Source: Lentibacter sp.
GTDB lineage: Bacteria; Pseudomonadota; Alphaproteobacteria; Rhodobacterales; Rhodobacteraceae
DNA: 35,812 nucleotides
Assembly (NCBI GenBank): GCA_016744435.1
Contig: JADGEJ010000038.1
Location: 1 to 35,812 of the forward strand
Direction: 5' to 3'
This document shows positions 24,337 through 33,216 of this stretch, piece by piece. A program made the position numbers and the translations under genes. Position 1 is the first letter of the stretch, and each line of letters opens with the position of its first letter. The notes beneath the pieces are model-generated. The model had not been told where the DNA came from. It made no database searches and saw only the letters and a program-made list of their open reading frames with translations.

Positions 24337-24738
24337 ATGGTTGCTGAGCTACCAAACTACTATTTTCGCGTGCGCGACAACGGGGCATTCGTGTTCCGTG
24401 TTGACACAGAAAACCGTCAGCGCCGCATCGAGATGGACCAGATCGCCGTTGTGAACATCCGCAACGGCGAGATCAAACCGCAGGGCCAACGCGAGCTGAG
24501 CGCGGAAGACCTTGAGGCCATCAAGGGCTGGATGACCGAGCGGCTTGAGCTGCTCGCCTACCGCGACATCGACGATATCCACCGCGCGGTTGACTACCTC
24601 AACACCACGACGCAATGGGCGCAAAGCAAGGCCACCGATGCGCAGCTTGAAGCCGTCACCGACGCGCTACTGCTTGCCATGCACGACTTGCGCACAGTGC
24701 TGGTGCGCAAAAAAGCCGAGCGGATGATCGACGACTAG
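24337..24738 (+). CDS. Conserved hypothetical protein (133 aa)
   Basis: I do not recognise a named family. The 133-residue protein is soluble, with a beta-rich first part (YYFRVRDNGAFVFRVDTENRQRRIEMDQIAVVNIRNGEIKP) and a helical second part (LSAEDLEAIKGWMTERLELL, then LEAVTDALLLAMHDLRTVLVRKKAERM). There is no signal peptide or membrane segment. GAGAGG precedes the ATG at 24337, 17 bases past the aminotransferase stop; an in-frame ATG at 24280 inside that gene is less likely. Codon use and the arrangement suggest a real gene co-expressed with the aminotransferase. Function open. Confidence 0.8.
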   Translation: MVAELPNYYFRVRDNGAFVFRVDTENRQRRIEMDQIAVVNIRNGEIKPQGQRELSAEDLEAIKGWMTERLELLAYRDIDDIHRAVDYLNTTTQWAQSKATDAQLEAVTDALLLAMHDLRTVLVRKKAERMIDD

Positions 24739-24831
24739 CCCGGCTCCACAGCTCCCAATCAACATCTATGCACAGCGCGTTCTCCCGCCCACGTCGATTG
24801 CATCAAGATGCAACCGATGCCGTTGGGCCTA

Positions 24832-24876
24832 GCCGGGGGAGCCTATCGCAGCTTTGCTGCGATAGGCTCCCCCGGC
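24832..24876. repeat. 21-bp perfect hairpin with a TTT loop
   Basis: The 21 bases at 24832-24852 pair perfectly with 24856-24876 around a TTT loop. It begins GCCGGGGGAGCC and ends GGCTCCCCCGGC. There is no T run after it on either strand, so it is not a textbook intrinsic terminator. It sits between two convergent genes and shares GGGGG/CCCCC arms and the GC-TTT-GC loop with the element at 66-88. Confidence 0.85.
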
Positions 24877-24918
24877 GTCGCGACTTGGCAAAGCCAAGGC
24901 GCAAAACCACACAAAAAA

Positions 24919-26265
24919 TCAGTGGGCAGCGCGCGGCTGCCAGCGCACAAACCGCCAGATCAGCAAGACAGCTGCCACAGCAAGCCCAACTGCAAGCCCA
25001 AGCCAGACACCAACGCCGCCAAACTCTAACGTAAACCCCAAAACATACGAGACAGGCACGCCCACCACCCAATAGGCGACCGCCGCGATGATCATCGGCC
25101 CTTTCGTGTCTTGAACACCGCGCAAGATGCCAAGCGCCATAACCTGCGCAGCATCGACGAGTTGGAAAAGCGCCGCCCCCACCATAAGGCCAACCCCGAT
25201 CATAAGCACAGCCGGCGTGTCAGGGTCGGTCGGGTCAAGGAAGGCGCTTAGCAGAAACTCTGGAACTGCCAGAAACAGAACGACAGCAATGCAGGCTACA
25301 AAGAGCGACATGCCCATGACAACAAAGCCGCCCTGCCGCAGCGCCTCATAGTCACCCCGCCCATACGCACGGCCTGCTCTCACTGTTGCGGCGTTTGAAA
25401 GCCCGAGGTGAACCATAAACGTGAGCGAAGCTATCTGTAGCGCAATTCCGTGTGCCGCCAAGTGTAAGGTGCCGAGCCAGCCCATCATGACCGAAGACGC
25501 TGCGAACAGCCCGACTTCGGCCAATGTTGTCATGCCGATCGGCCAGCCAAGCCTGAACACATCTCGCAACGCCTCCCAGTCAGCCCGCCAAAAGCGCACA
25601 AACACCTCGTGCTCAGGGGTCGCATATTGTGTGTAAGCCACGATCAAAACCAGCGAGACAATTTGCACCGCAAGCGAGGCCCAAGCCGCCCCAACGATGC
25701 CCAGCTCCGGCGCGCCCCAGTTGCCGAAAATCAGCGCGTAGTTCACCAGCGCGTTGGCAAAGACCGCAACAATCGTGATCCAAAGAACAGCCTGCGTGCG
25801 TTCCAGCGCTGACAAGAAGCTCTTGAGCACCATAACGATAAGCGCCGGGAACAGCCCCCAGCCAGCAACCGCAAGATAGTCAGCGCCCATAGTGGCCAAC
25901 TCAGGCTCTTGCCCAAGCGCCAAAAGCAGTGGTTCTGCAAAAATAAAAATCGGCATCGCGACAATGCCAAACAGGATCGACGCCCAAATCCCCATGCGCG
26001 TCACCCGTCGCGCGCCGCGCTCATCGCCCGCACCCTCGGCCTGCGCAACTTTGGGCATCACGGCAAAAGCAAAGCCCGAGCCAAAAATAAACACCACAAA
26101 GAACATCATGCCCGCAAGCACCTGCGCGGCCAGCGCCTCAATGCTGTACCAACCCAGCATAACCGTATCGACCAGCTGGATAGAATACTGCGCCACATGA
26201 CTGCCAATCAGCGGCAGGCCGAGCAGCAAGTAAGCTTTGATATGATCACGGGTTGTTTGAGCCAT
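24919..26265 (-). CDS. MATE family efflux transporter (NorM type)
   Basis: MATE proteins export cationic drugs and metabolites by sodium or proton antiport across the inner membrane. The 448-residue protein has about 12 hydrophobic segments in two six-helix halves. It starts with LLLGLPLIGSHVAQYSIQLVDTVMLGWYSIEALAA, the typical MATE helix 1-2 region, and the second half repeats the pattern (LGWPIGMTTLAEVGLFAASSVMMGWLGTLHLAAHGIALQIAS). Length is standard. The AGGG before the ATG is too close for an ideal ribosome-binding site. The control region contains three 10-bp direct repeats. No regulator gene is adjacent. Confidence 0.94.
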   Translation of the reverse strand: MAQTTRDHIKAYLLLGLPLIGSHVAQYSIQLVDTVMLGWYSIEALAAQVLAGMMFFVVFIFGSGFAFAVMPKVAQAEGAGDERGARRVTRMGIWASILFGIVAMPIFIFAEPLLLALGQEPELATMGADYLAVAGWGLFPALIVMVLKSFLSALERTQAVLWITIVAVFANALVNYALIFGNWGAPELGIVGAAWASLAVQIVSLVLIVAYTQYATPEHEVFVRFWRADWEALRDVFRLGWPIGMTTLAEVGLFAASSVMMGWLGTLHLAAHGIALQIASLTFMVHLGLSNAATVRAGRAYGRGDYEALRQGGFVVMGMSLFVACIAVVLFLAVPEFLLSAFLDPTDPDTPAVLMIGVGLMVGAALFQLVDAAQVMALGILRGVQDTKGPMIIAAVAYWVVGVPVSYVLGFTLEFGGVGVWLGLAVGLAVAAVLLIWRFVRWQPRAAH

Positions 26266-26315
26266 CCCTAAGGATTAGCTGCGCCTGCGTTACGGAGCAA
26301 GCTTTGTGAGTTGCT

Positions 26316-26345
26316 TTGCACAGGCTTGCACAGGTATGCACAGGT
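26316..26345. repeat. Three 10-bp direct repeats upstream of the MATE gene
   Basis: TTGCACAGGC (26316-26325), TTGCACAGGT (26326-26335) and ATGCACAGGT (26336-26345) follow head to tail with a partial fourth TTGC. The 10-base period places each unit on the same face of the helix. They lie 51-80 bases upstream of the MATE start and could bind a regulator cooperatively. The rest of 26266-26551 holds no gene I can support. Confidence 0.75.
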
Positions 26346-26551
26346 TTGCCGCGTTCAAAGACAGGTCCAGTAGCTGTGCAAAACGGGGATCAGTCATAAC
26401 GCAAGCCGCCGCACTCAGGCTGGCCTCTTTGGCACAAAATGCTAAATTGCTGGGATCACGCGCGACTCTCTGCTAGCACGGCGCAAACCACGTTTTTCCA
26501 AGAGCAGGCGCGCCACTTGCCTCTGTTGTTATTTGCCACGAAAGAACCACT

Positions 26552-27244
26552 ATGAATATGCTCAAGATCGTCGCCGTGCCGATGCACAAAGAAGGCCGCA
26601 AGTTTGTTGCGATCTTTGCCGCTATTTCTGTGGTGCTGGGGCTAATCTGGCAGCCGCTGTTCTGGCTCGGGGCTGGCGTGACAGTCTGGTGCTATTACTT
26701 CTTTCGCAATCCGGTGCGCATTGTCCCGCAAGAGGCCGGGCTTGTTATATCGCCCGCCGACGGCATTGTCTCACTCATAGAAGAGCTGACCCCACCCGCC
26801 GATATGGGCCTAGGCCGCGAGCCCCTGACGCGGGTTTCTGTGTTCATGAACGTGTTCAACTGCCATGTGAACCGCGCGCCCATTGCTGGCAAAGTCACCA
26901 GCGTGGTTTACCACCACGGCAAGTTCCTCAATGCCTCGCTCGACAAGGCCAGCATGCACAATGAGCGCAACAGCGTCACCATCGAAGCCGCCGACGGTGT
27001 GCGCATTGGTGTTGTCCAGATCGCTGGCCTCGTGGCGCGGCGGATTGTTTGCTTTGTCAGCGAAGGCGACACATTGGGTGTTGGCCACCGCTTCGGCCTG
27101 ATCCGCTTTGGCAGCCGGCTTGATATCTATCTGCCCAAAGGCGTCGCGCCTTTGGTGGCCGTTGGTCAGACTTCGGTCGCGGGCGAAACTGTTCTGGCTG
27201 ATCTTTCTACATCGTATCAAGCCCGCAAAGGCCTGCCCGAATGA
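26552..27244 (+). CDS. psd: Phosphatidylserine decarboxylase proenzyme
   Basis: Psd turns phosphatidylserine into phosphatidylethanolamine at the inner membrane. The 230-residue protein is of the short, membrane-anchored type: hydrophobic segment at about 18-50, [10 protein letters not shown] and [24 protein letters not shown], and near the C terminus [11 protein letters not shown], where Gly187-Ser188 is the self-cleavage site that creates the pyruvoyl cofactor. The next gene, pssA, overlaps its end by 4 bases and makes the substrate. GAAAGAA before the ATG is a weak ribosome-binding site; ATG 26558 is an alternative start. Confidence 0.95.
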   Translation: MNMLKIVAVPMHKEGRKFVAIFAAISVVLGLIWQPLFWLGAGVTVWCYYFFRNPVRIVPQEAGLVISPADGIVSLIEELTPPADMGLGREPLTRVSVFMNVFNCHVNRAPIAGKVTSVVYHHGKFLNASLDKASMHNERNSVTIEAADGVRIGVVQIAGLVARRIVCFVSEGDTLGVGHRFGLIRFGSRLDIYLPKGVAPLVAVGQTSVAGETVLADLSTSYQARKGLPE

Positions 27245-27978
27245 GCAAGAAGTCAGAAATCAAGCTGCGCCACATCGTTCCCAGCATGGTCACGGTCTTT
27301 GCGATCTGTGCTGGCATGACATCGGTTCGTATGAGCCTTGAGGGCCACCTCGAGTTTGCGCTCTACTACATTTTACTCGCCGTCTTCCTTGACGCCGCCG
27401 ATGGCAAGCTGGCGCGGTTTCTCGACACGGCCAGCCCCTTTGGCGCCGAACTTGATACGCTGGCTGATTTCTTCAACTTCGGCATTGTGCCGGGCATCTT
27501 GCTCTACAACACGCTCTACATCGGAACGCCCTACTCCAGCCTTGGCTGGCTGGCCGCGCTGATGCTGGCCGTGTGCTGCGCTCTGCGTCTGGCACGCTTT
27601 AACCTGTCGATGAAAACAAGTGATGTCTCGCTCAAAGCTGACGACTTCTTTGTCGGCGTGCCTGCCCCCGCGCTGGCCTGCCTCGCACTCATGCCGATCT
27701 TCATGCATCTCTACGGTTTTCAAACCACCGATCTGCCGATCATGCGGGCATTCTACGTCATGGGCATCGGACTGCTGGCGATCAGCACAGTGCCGACCAT
27801 TTCGATCAAACACGCCAAGATCCCGCGCGCCTACCTGCCTTTTGCGATCGTCGCTTCGGTTATCTTGGTTGTCTGCCTGATGGTCTATCCATGGCCAACG
27901 CTGATCGTCGCCAACTGCCTCTACCTGCTGTCCTTGCCGCTCTCTTACAGGGCGCACAAAAAGCACATGGCTGCCTAG
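27241..27978 (+). CDS. pssA: CDP-diacylglycerol-serine O-phosphatidyltransferase
   Basis: PssA makes phosphatidylserine from CDP-diacylglycerol and serine, the step before Psd. The 245-residue membrane protein has a perfect CDP-alcohol phosphatidyltransferase motif at 51-76: D51-x2-D54-G55-x2-A58-R59-x8-G68-x3-D72-x3-D76 (within [13 protein letters not shown] and [11 protein letters not shown]). Six or so membrane segments follow. It begins inside the psd stop codon (ATGA overlap), so the two are translationally coupled. It ends 18 bases from the opposing HlyD-type gene; no terminator is evident between. Confidence 0.96.
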   Translation: MSKKSEIKLRHIVPSMVTVFAICAGMTSVRMSLEGHLEFALYYILLAVFLDAADGKLARFLDTASPFGAELDTLADFFNFGIVPGILLYNTLYIGTPYSSLGWLAALMLAVCCALRLARFNLSMKTSDVSLKADDFFVGVPAPALACLALMPIFMHLYGFQTTDLPIMRAFYVMGIGLLAISTVPTISIKHAKIPRAYLPFAIVASVILVVCLMVYPWPTLIVANCLYLLSLPLSYRAHKKHMAA

Positions 27979-27996
27979 GATTAATCGGTCCTGACC

Positions 27997-29184
27997 CTAA
28001 GGCTCGCGGAAGGCTTCACGCGACTTGTAGAGCGGCTTCATGAGGTACTGCAGCACCGTCTTTGAACCTGTGTGCAGCTCAACATTTGCCTGCATACCGG
28101 GGCGAATTTCGATCCGCGCTTGGCGGTCGGTCAGCTCGGTCATGTCAACACGCACGGTCACTTTGTAATGCGCTGAGGCGTCAGCATCGCGCGCGCGCTC
28201 GTCTTTGAACGTATCCGCCGAGATCACATCAACGCGGCCCTTAAGAGAGCCAAAAATGGTATAGTCATAGGCCGACAGCTTGACTGTCGCCTCTTGCCCG
28301 CGACGCACACCAGCGATGTTCTCAGGCTTCACGCGGGCTTCGACAAACAGCTCTTCATCCAAGGGGATAATCTGCAAAATCTCTTCACCGGGGCGCACAA
28401 CGCCGCCGATTGTAGTTACCGCCATGCCGTTCACGATCCCCTTGAGCGGCGAGCGCAGCACCGTGCGGTTCAGCTGGTCTTGGCTGGCCTTAAAGTTCTG
28501 CTTCAAAGTCGCGATCTCTTTAAGCGTGTCTGAGTAGTCCTCGGCGCGTTGCAGTTCTGTTTGCGTCACGATCTCGTCATATCTGATCTGCGCATCAGCA
28601 AAGGCCTTGCGCGCGCGGGTCACCTCGATGAGCGCGACAATCTTCTTCTTGAGCAGATTTTCCATCAGGTTCTTTTCTTGAGCAGCCTGTTCAAGCACCC
28701 GCTTGGCACCGCTCTTAGCGGAGGCAAAATCAGTCTGGCGGGCAACGAGCAAAGCACGCTCTGATGCGACAATCTCGGGGCTGCGCACTTGCAGCTCTTC
28801 GGGCACGCCGAAGTCGCGTCGCCCGTCCAACTCGGCCTCAATGCGGCGGCGGCGAATGTCGAGTGCGATGATCTGATCGCGCAGATCATCCACCGAGCTT
28901 TGGAACTGCGTGCCGCGCAGTTTGGCGAGCACATCGCCCTCGTTCACAACTTGGCCTTCCTTCACCAAAAGCTCGGCCAGAATGCCGCCCTCAAGGTTCT
29001 GGATAATCTGCGGGCGCGACGAAGAAATCATCTCGCCATCGGCGCGCACGATCTCATCAACCCAAGCAAAGGCCGCCCACATGATAAACAACCACACCGT
29101 TGCGGCGCAAAGCCATATCAGCAGGCTGGGCCCGCGCAGTTTGGCGTTGAGTTGGCCTGCGAGGTTTGTGGAGCTTGCACTCAT
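27997..29184 (-). CDS. HlyD-family type I secretion periplasmic adaptor
   Basis: The 395-residue protein joins the inner-membrane ABC transporter to the outer-membrane channel. It has a short cytoplasmic N terminus, one membrane segment (about 20-42), a lipoyl-like half (GEMISSSRPQIIQNLEGGILAELLVKEGQVVNEGDVLAKL), a long coiled-coil hairpin (about 90-230), the second lipoyl half (LRSPLKGIVNGMAVTTIGGVVRPGEEILQIIP) and a beta-barrel part ending in a RPGMQANVELHTGSKTVLQYLMKPL segment, the classic HlyD C-terminal signature. It overlaps the ABC gene by 4 bases (ATGA) and is the last gene of the cluster. Confidence 0.95.
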   Translation of the reverse strand: MSASSTNLAGQLNAKLRGPSLLIWLCAATVWLFIMWAAFAWVDEIVRADGEMISSSRPQIIQNLEGGILAELLVKEGQVVNEGDVLAKLRGTQFQSSVDDLRDQIIALDIRRRRIEAELDGRRDFGVPEELQVRSPEIVASERALLVARQTDFASAKSGAKRVLEQAAQEKNLMENLLKKKIVALIEVTRARKAFADAQIRYDEIVTQTELQRAEDYSDTLKEIATLKQNFKASQDQLNRTVLRSPLKGIVNGMAVTTIGGVVRPGEEILQIIPLDEELFVEARVKPENIAGVRRGQEATVKLSAYDYTIFGSLKGRVDVISADTFKDERARDADASAHYKVTVRVDMTELTDRQARIEIRPGMQANVELHTGSKTVLQYLMKPLYKSREAFREP

Positions 29185-31832
29185 TTGCCGCCTCCTGTGC
29201 GTTTGGAAAGATGCTCAAGCACTTGGTCGCGCGGCCCGTCAACCGCCATGCGCCCGTTTTGCAAAATCACCGTGCGGGTTGTCAGTTGCAAGATCGGCAC
29301 GCGGTGTGTCGCGATAACGGCTGTGCGGCCCTTGAGCCATGTTTCAAGCCTGTCAACGAGCACCTTTTCAAGCGTCTGATCAAGCGCCGCAGTTGGCTCA
29401 TCCAGCAGGCAGATCTTCGGGTCTTGCAGCCAAAGCCGCGCCCAACCGATCGACTGGCGTTGGCCCACAGACAGCCCGATGCCGCCATCGCGGATCTCAA
29501 CATCCAGCCCCTTCGGGTGGTTCTTTACAAATGGCCCTAGCCCGGCAAAATCAAGCGCCTGCAACAGGCGGTCATCATTGCGCTCAAGCATGTTGAGGTT
29601 GAGGTTGTCGCGCAGCGTTCCGGCAAACAGCTTCACCTCCTGGCCAAGGTAGCCGACCATGCGGCGCACATCGCGCGGGTCAAGCTGGCTCATGTCGGTG
29701 CCGTCAAGCAGCACGCGGCCAGCGGTTGGTGCATAAAGCCCTGCCAGCACTTTGAGCAGCGTAGACTTGCCAGACCCGTTCGAGCCAAGCACAGCAACGG
29801 CCTCGCCAGCATTTAGGGCTATGCCATTCACATCAAGAACGGGCGCGCCGTCTTCGTCGTATTCAAACTTGACTTCCGAAAGCTCAAAGCGGCCCTCAAG
29901 GCTTTCGCGGCGCAAAAAGCTTTTGCCTTCTGGGCGGTCTTGGGGCGCGTCAGCAATCGCATCAAGCCCATCAAGCGCTGCGCGCACGTTGCCCCAGCGG
30001 GCCATGGTGCCAGCAAGCTGTGTCAGCGGGCTGAGCGTGCGGCCCGTCAAAAGGCCCACAGCGATGATCGAACCGACAGTGAACTCGCCTGCGAACACAA
30101 GGTATGTGCCCATGATCACAGCGCCCACATATGTGGCCTGCTGCACGCCTTGGCTCCAGAATGTCAGTGTTGACGCCAGCCTGCGTTGCTCGCTTGATTT
30201 GAGCGCCGAGAGCGTTGTCAGCTCTTCCCAAACCCGCTTGATCCGGTCTTCCGAGCGTTGTGTCTTAACGGTATCAAGCTCAAAGATAACCTCATGCAGC
30301 ATCCGGCTTGATTTGGCCGATGCTCCCTGCGTTTCTTTGGTCAGGGCGATCATTTTCTTTTGCAAAAAGAACCCGGGAATGACCATCAGAAGGCCCCCGA
30401 CAATGAGCACCCAAACAACATTGCCCGCAATCGAGCTGACCAGCAGCAAGAAGACAAAGATGAACGGAATATCAGTAAGCGCGCCCACTGTTGAAGCGGT
30501 GAAAAACTCGCGCACCGAGCCGAACTCGCGCATCGAAGAGAAAATCTGGCTGGGTTGCTGCCCTGCCCGCTCGCTGCGCATACCCAGAATACGGCCCATC
30601 AGCAGTTTTTGCACGTTGAGTTCGATCTGGCGGCCCGCGCCATCCATCAGACGTGAGCGCGCGATCTTGAGCATGGCTTCCATGAACACGGCAAGGCCAG
30701 CGCCCGCTGCGAGCACCCAAAGGGTCGCCTCGCTCTGGTGCGGGATCACTCTGTCATAGACTTGCAGGGAAAACAGCGCGACAGAGACTGCCAGCAAGTT
30801 GGCCACAAACGAGCCAAGCGCCACTTCCAGGAAATGCTTGCGAAAGCCCGCGAACTGCCCCCAGAACCAGTGCGGCTCTGCGGTTGTAGGCGCGTGGGTC
30901 TTGGAAATTTTGTGCAAAGGCGCTTCGGCTTTCACCAAAACTCCGGTGAAGTACGGTTCAAACTCGGCCACCGGAACCTGCGCGCGGTTGTCAGGGCATG
31001 TGGTGTCGTAGAGCACGATTTCGCCATCGTCTTGTGAGAGCACAAGCACAAACTGGCCGCCCGACATCTGCGCCAAAGCGGGCCATTCGGCATTAATAGA
31101 ATGGCTGACTGTTTCAACCGAAGTGATCAGTCCGACTGCCTTAAGCCCTTCCTCCAGAACCTGCGGCTGCACGTCGTCAGCGGCTGTTTCGCGATGCACG
31201 ATCACGTCAAGAATGTCACGCGCGACGGTGCTCACACCCAAGAGGCTGGCATAGGTCGCCGCGAGTTCTGCGCGTGATTTGGTCTGCTCGCCACTGCTTT
31301 TACGGGAGGCTACAGGCTTAACCTTCGGCTTGGCCTGCGCGACAGGAGTGTTCTCAGCGTCGGTGAGCGGCTTGGCACGGGAGAGCGCATGGACCTTGGC
31401 CTTGGCTTTCGCCTTAAACCCGGACTTCGCGTCACGCAGCTTTGCCAGCGGAGAGATTTTTGGCTCAGCCAGTTTTTCAACCTGTGTCTCAACCTCAGCT
31501 ATGGCACTGCTTGGCGTCTCAATCGGAGCGGGCATGGCCTTTGACTTCATCCGCAGCTTTGGTTTTGGCTTGGTTTGAGCCTGAACCGGCTTTTCAACTG
31601 GAGGCTGAAGAGACTCCCGAGGAGCAGCCTTCACCTGCGCGTCCGGTTTGGCACGCCGCTTCATCTTCAGCTTAGGCTTTGCAGGCGCTTGCTGCGCGTT
31701 AACCGCCTCAGGCTTCACGCGGGGCTTGATCTTCATTTTCGGGCTGTTGGCGGCTTTGGCTGTTTCCCCACCTGCCTTAAGCCGGGCTTTGCCCCCGGCC
31801 TTGATGGTCAGCGCTATGGGTTTCTGGCTCAA
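29181..31832 (-). CDS. Type I secretion permease/ATPase with C39-like domain and basic N-terminal extension
   Basis: This 883-residue ABC transporter exports the adjacent adhesin. Domains: a Lys/Pro/Ala-rich region (1-190) with repeated KPKxK(M/L)K-type units, a C39-like domain (about 195-300) lacking the catalytic Cys, a six-helix membrane domain (about 335-600) and the nucleotide-binding domain. That domain has Walker A GSNGSGKST (683-691), signature LSVGQ (787-791), Walker B ICLLDEP (807-813) and His843 in ATHR. The family is usually 550-750 residues, so the basic extension is unusual. The start is TTG, overlapping the TolC stop (TTGA) with GGGAG upstream; a start at Met33 would remove only part of the extension. 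Confidence 0.93.
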   Translation of the reverse strand: MSQKPIALTIKAGGKARLKAGGETAKAANSPKMKIKPRVKPEAVNAQQAPAKPKLKMKRRAKPDAQVKAAPRESLQPPVEKPVQAQTKPKPKLRMKSKAMPAPIETPSSAIAEVETQVEKLAEPKISPLAKLRDAKSGFKAKAKAKVHALSRAKPLTDAENTPVAQAKPKVKPVASRKSSGEQTKSRAELAATYASLLGVSTVARDILDVIVHRETAADDVQPQVLEEGLKAVGLITSVETVSHSINAEWPALAQMSGGQFVLVLSQDDGEIVLYDTTCPDNRAQVPVAEFEPYFTGVLVKAEAPLHKISKTHAPTTAEPHWFWGQFAGFRKHFLEVALGSFVANLLAVSVALFSLQVYDRVIPHQSEATLWVLAAGAGLAVFMEAMLKIARSRLMDGAGRQIELNVQKLLMGRILGMRSERAGQQPSQIFSSMREFGSVREFFTASTVGALTDIPFIFVFLLLVSSIAGNVVWVLIVGGLLMVIPGFFLQKKMIALTKETQGASAKSSRMLHEVIFELDTVKTQRSEDRIKRVWEELTTLSALKSSEQRRLASTLTFWSQGVQQATYVGAVIMGTYLVFAGEFTVGSIIAVGLLTGRTLSPLTQLAGTMARWGNVRAALDGLDAIADAPQDRPEGKSFLRRESLEGRFELSEVKFEYDEDGAPVLDVNGIALNAGEAVAVLGSNGSGKSTLLKVLAGLYAPTAGRVLLDGTDMSQLDPRDVRRMVGYLGQEVKLFAGTLRDNLNLNMLERNDDRLLQALDFAGLGPFVKNHPKGLDVEIRDGGIGLSVGQRQSIGWARLWLQDPKICLLDEPTAALDQTLEKVLVDRLETWLKGRTAVIATHRVPILQLTTRTVILQNGRMAVDGPRDQVLEHLSKRTGGGK

Positions 31833-33130
31833 ATGTCGCTCCCGTCAGCCAGAAGGCCAAGTTCGCGCGCCAATTCAAGCTGAGCTGCGGCCAGATCATA
31901 TTTCACTTCAATCGCGGACTGCGCTTGCGCAGCGAAGCTCTCGTAAACGCCCACAACGTCCATCACTTGGCGCTGCCCCGCGTCATACTGCGCTTGGAAC
32001 ATATCAAGGTTGGCTTTCGCCTGCGCTGTGAGTGATCCGGCCTCGCCTTGCTGGCGCGACAGGCCCGCGATCTGGGCCTCTTGCTTGGCCACACTGCGGT
32101 TGGCTTCTTCCTGAGCTTGCGAGACACGGCGGCCTGCGGCCTCTTCCGTGGCCTTAATGGCTTCAAGGTTGGCCCCCATGCCAATGCCGATCGGGTTGCT
32201 CGGTGCGACAGAGCCGGTAATGCCGCCGCCGCTTGAATCAACTGATGCCGTGACAGTAGGCAGAAAGCCTGCACGGTCTATCTTGGCGTTGGCAACAGAG
32301 CGGCTTTTTTCGGCCTCCGCCAACATAACGCTCAGCGGCTGCGCACTCTTGGACAGTGGGAGCTGGCTCACGCCCTGCACACCATCAAGTTTTTTCACAG
32401 ACATTGCGTTGAGTTCGGCCACGGCCGAGGCGGCTGTGTCGGTTTCGGCGGCATAATCTGCCTGCATTTTCGCCAGCTTGTGACGGATCACACTGAGATC
32501 AGACATGTCCGATACGCCGCCTTTGACACGCTCTGTCATGATCCACTCAAAGTGTTTCATATCTTTAAGAGCCGTCGCTAAAGTGGCTGCTTTTTCGCGG
32601 GCTTCCTGCCCCTGCAGATAAAGCGACAAGGCGGTGTGCACGCGGTCATTTGTGTCAATCGCGAGGTTCACAGCGGCGACTTCAACGTCAGCCTTGGCAA
32701 ACTCGCGCTCGGCTTTCTTGCGCCCACCCGAGTAGAGCACCGCATCAACGACGATGCTGGCGACGGCGTCACTCAGCGAGGTAAGCGAAATACTTGGGCC
32801 TATTGTCGGCAACCAGTTTTTGGATTGTGCTTCCGAACGCAAGCGTGCGCTCTTCAGTTCGCTCTCGGCGGCACGCGAATTGGCGGCCAGTACGGGCGTT
32901 GCAATTTGTTCATACGCGCTGCCGCTTGGCAAAACGCTGCTTCGGGCCTGAAGACTGGAAATAACGAAGGAGCCTGCGTCAGCATTGGCCTTCTTGGCCG
33001 AGAGCCCTGCCCCGAAAGGCGCGCTCTTCAATCGGCTAACCTCACCGCCTTGGCTCATGCAACCGCTTACCGCAATTGCCGCCAACATCAGCCCAACGGT
33101 CTTGCCGTTTGGAAATACACTCTGCCCCAT
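31829..33130 (-). CDS. TolC-family outer-membrane lipoprotein channel
   Basis: The 433-residue protein forms the outer-membrane exit duct of the type I system. It has a lipobox (AVSGCMSQ, Cys24) and the two repeated helical halves typical of TolC (SLSDAVASIVVDAVLYSGGRKKAEREFAKADVEVA in the first, KANLDMFQAQYDAGQRQVMDVVGVYESFAAQAQSAIEVKYDLAAAQLELARELGLL in the second). LapE-type channels often pair with adhesin exporters. GAGGCGACT precedes the ATG. It begins 86 bases past the adhesin stop, after a hairpin, and overlaps the ABC gene by 3-4 bases. Confidence 0.93.
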   Translation of the reverse strand: MGQSVFPNGKTVGLMLAAIAVSGCMSQGGEVSRLKSAPFGAGLSAKKANADAGSFVISSLQARSSVLPSGSAYEQIATPVLAANSRAAESELKSARLRSEAQSKNWLPTIGPSISLTSLSDAVASIVVDAVLYSGGRKKAEREFAKADVEVAAVNLAIDTNDRVHTALSLYLQGQEAREKAATLATALKDMKHFEWIMTERVKGGVSDMSDLSVIRHKLAKMQADYAAETDTAASAVAELNAMSVKKLDGVQGVSQLPLSKSAQPLSVMLAEAEKSRSVANAKIDRAGFLPTVTASVDSSGGGITGSVAPSNPIGIGMGANLEAIKATEEAAGRRVSQAQEEANRSVAKQEAQIAGLSRQQGEAGSLTAQAKANLDMFQAQYDAGQRQVMDVVGVYESFAAQAQSAIEVKYDLAAAQLELARELGLLADGSDI

Positions 33131-33181
33131 AGTCGCCTCGATTTTTGTTAGGCGTTATAATTATTGTCGTCTGGTAAAATC

Positions 33182-33207
33182 GGGGCGCGCGCCTGCACAC
33201 GCGCCCC
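33182..33207 (-). terminator. Hairpin between the adhesin and the exporter genes
   Basis: GGGGCGCG (33182-33189) pairs with CGCGCCCC (33200-33207) around a 10-base loop. Read leftward it is followed by GATTTTACC, a short T run, so it is likely a partial terminator that lowers expression of the secretion genes relative to the adhesin. Confidence 0.6.
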
Positions 33208-33216
33208 TAAAGTGGT

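Noticed and set aside
31279-31578. Plus-strand frame opposite the basic extension of the ABC transporter.
   Set aside because: Its Phe/Ala/Ser-rich composition is the expected mirror of Lys/Ala codons on the other strand; no start signal or motif supports it.
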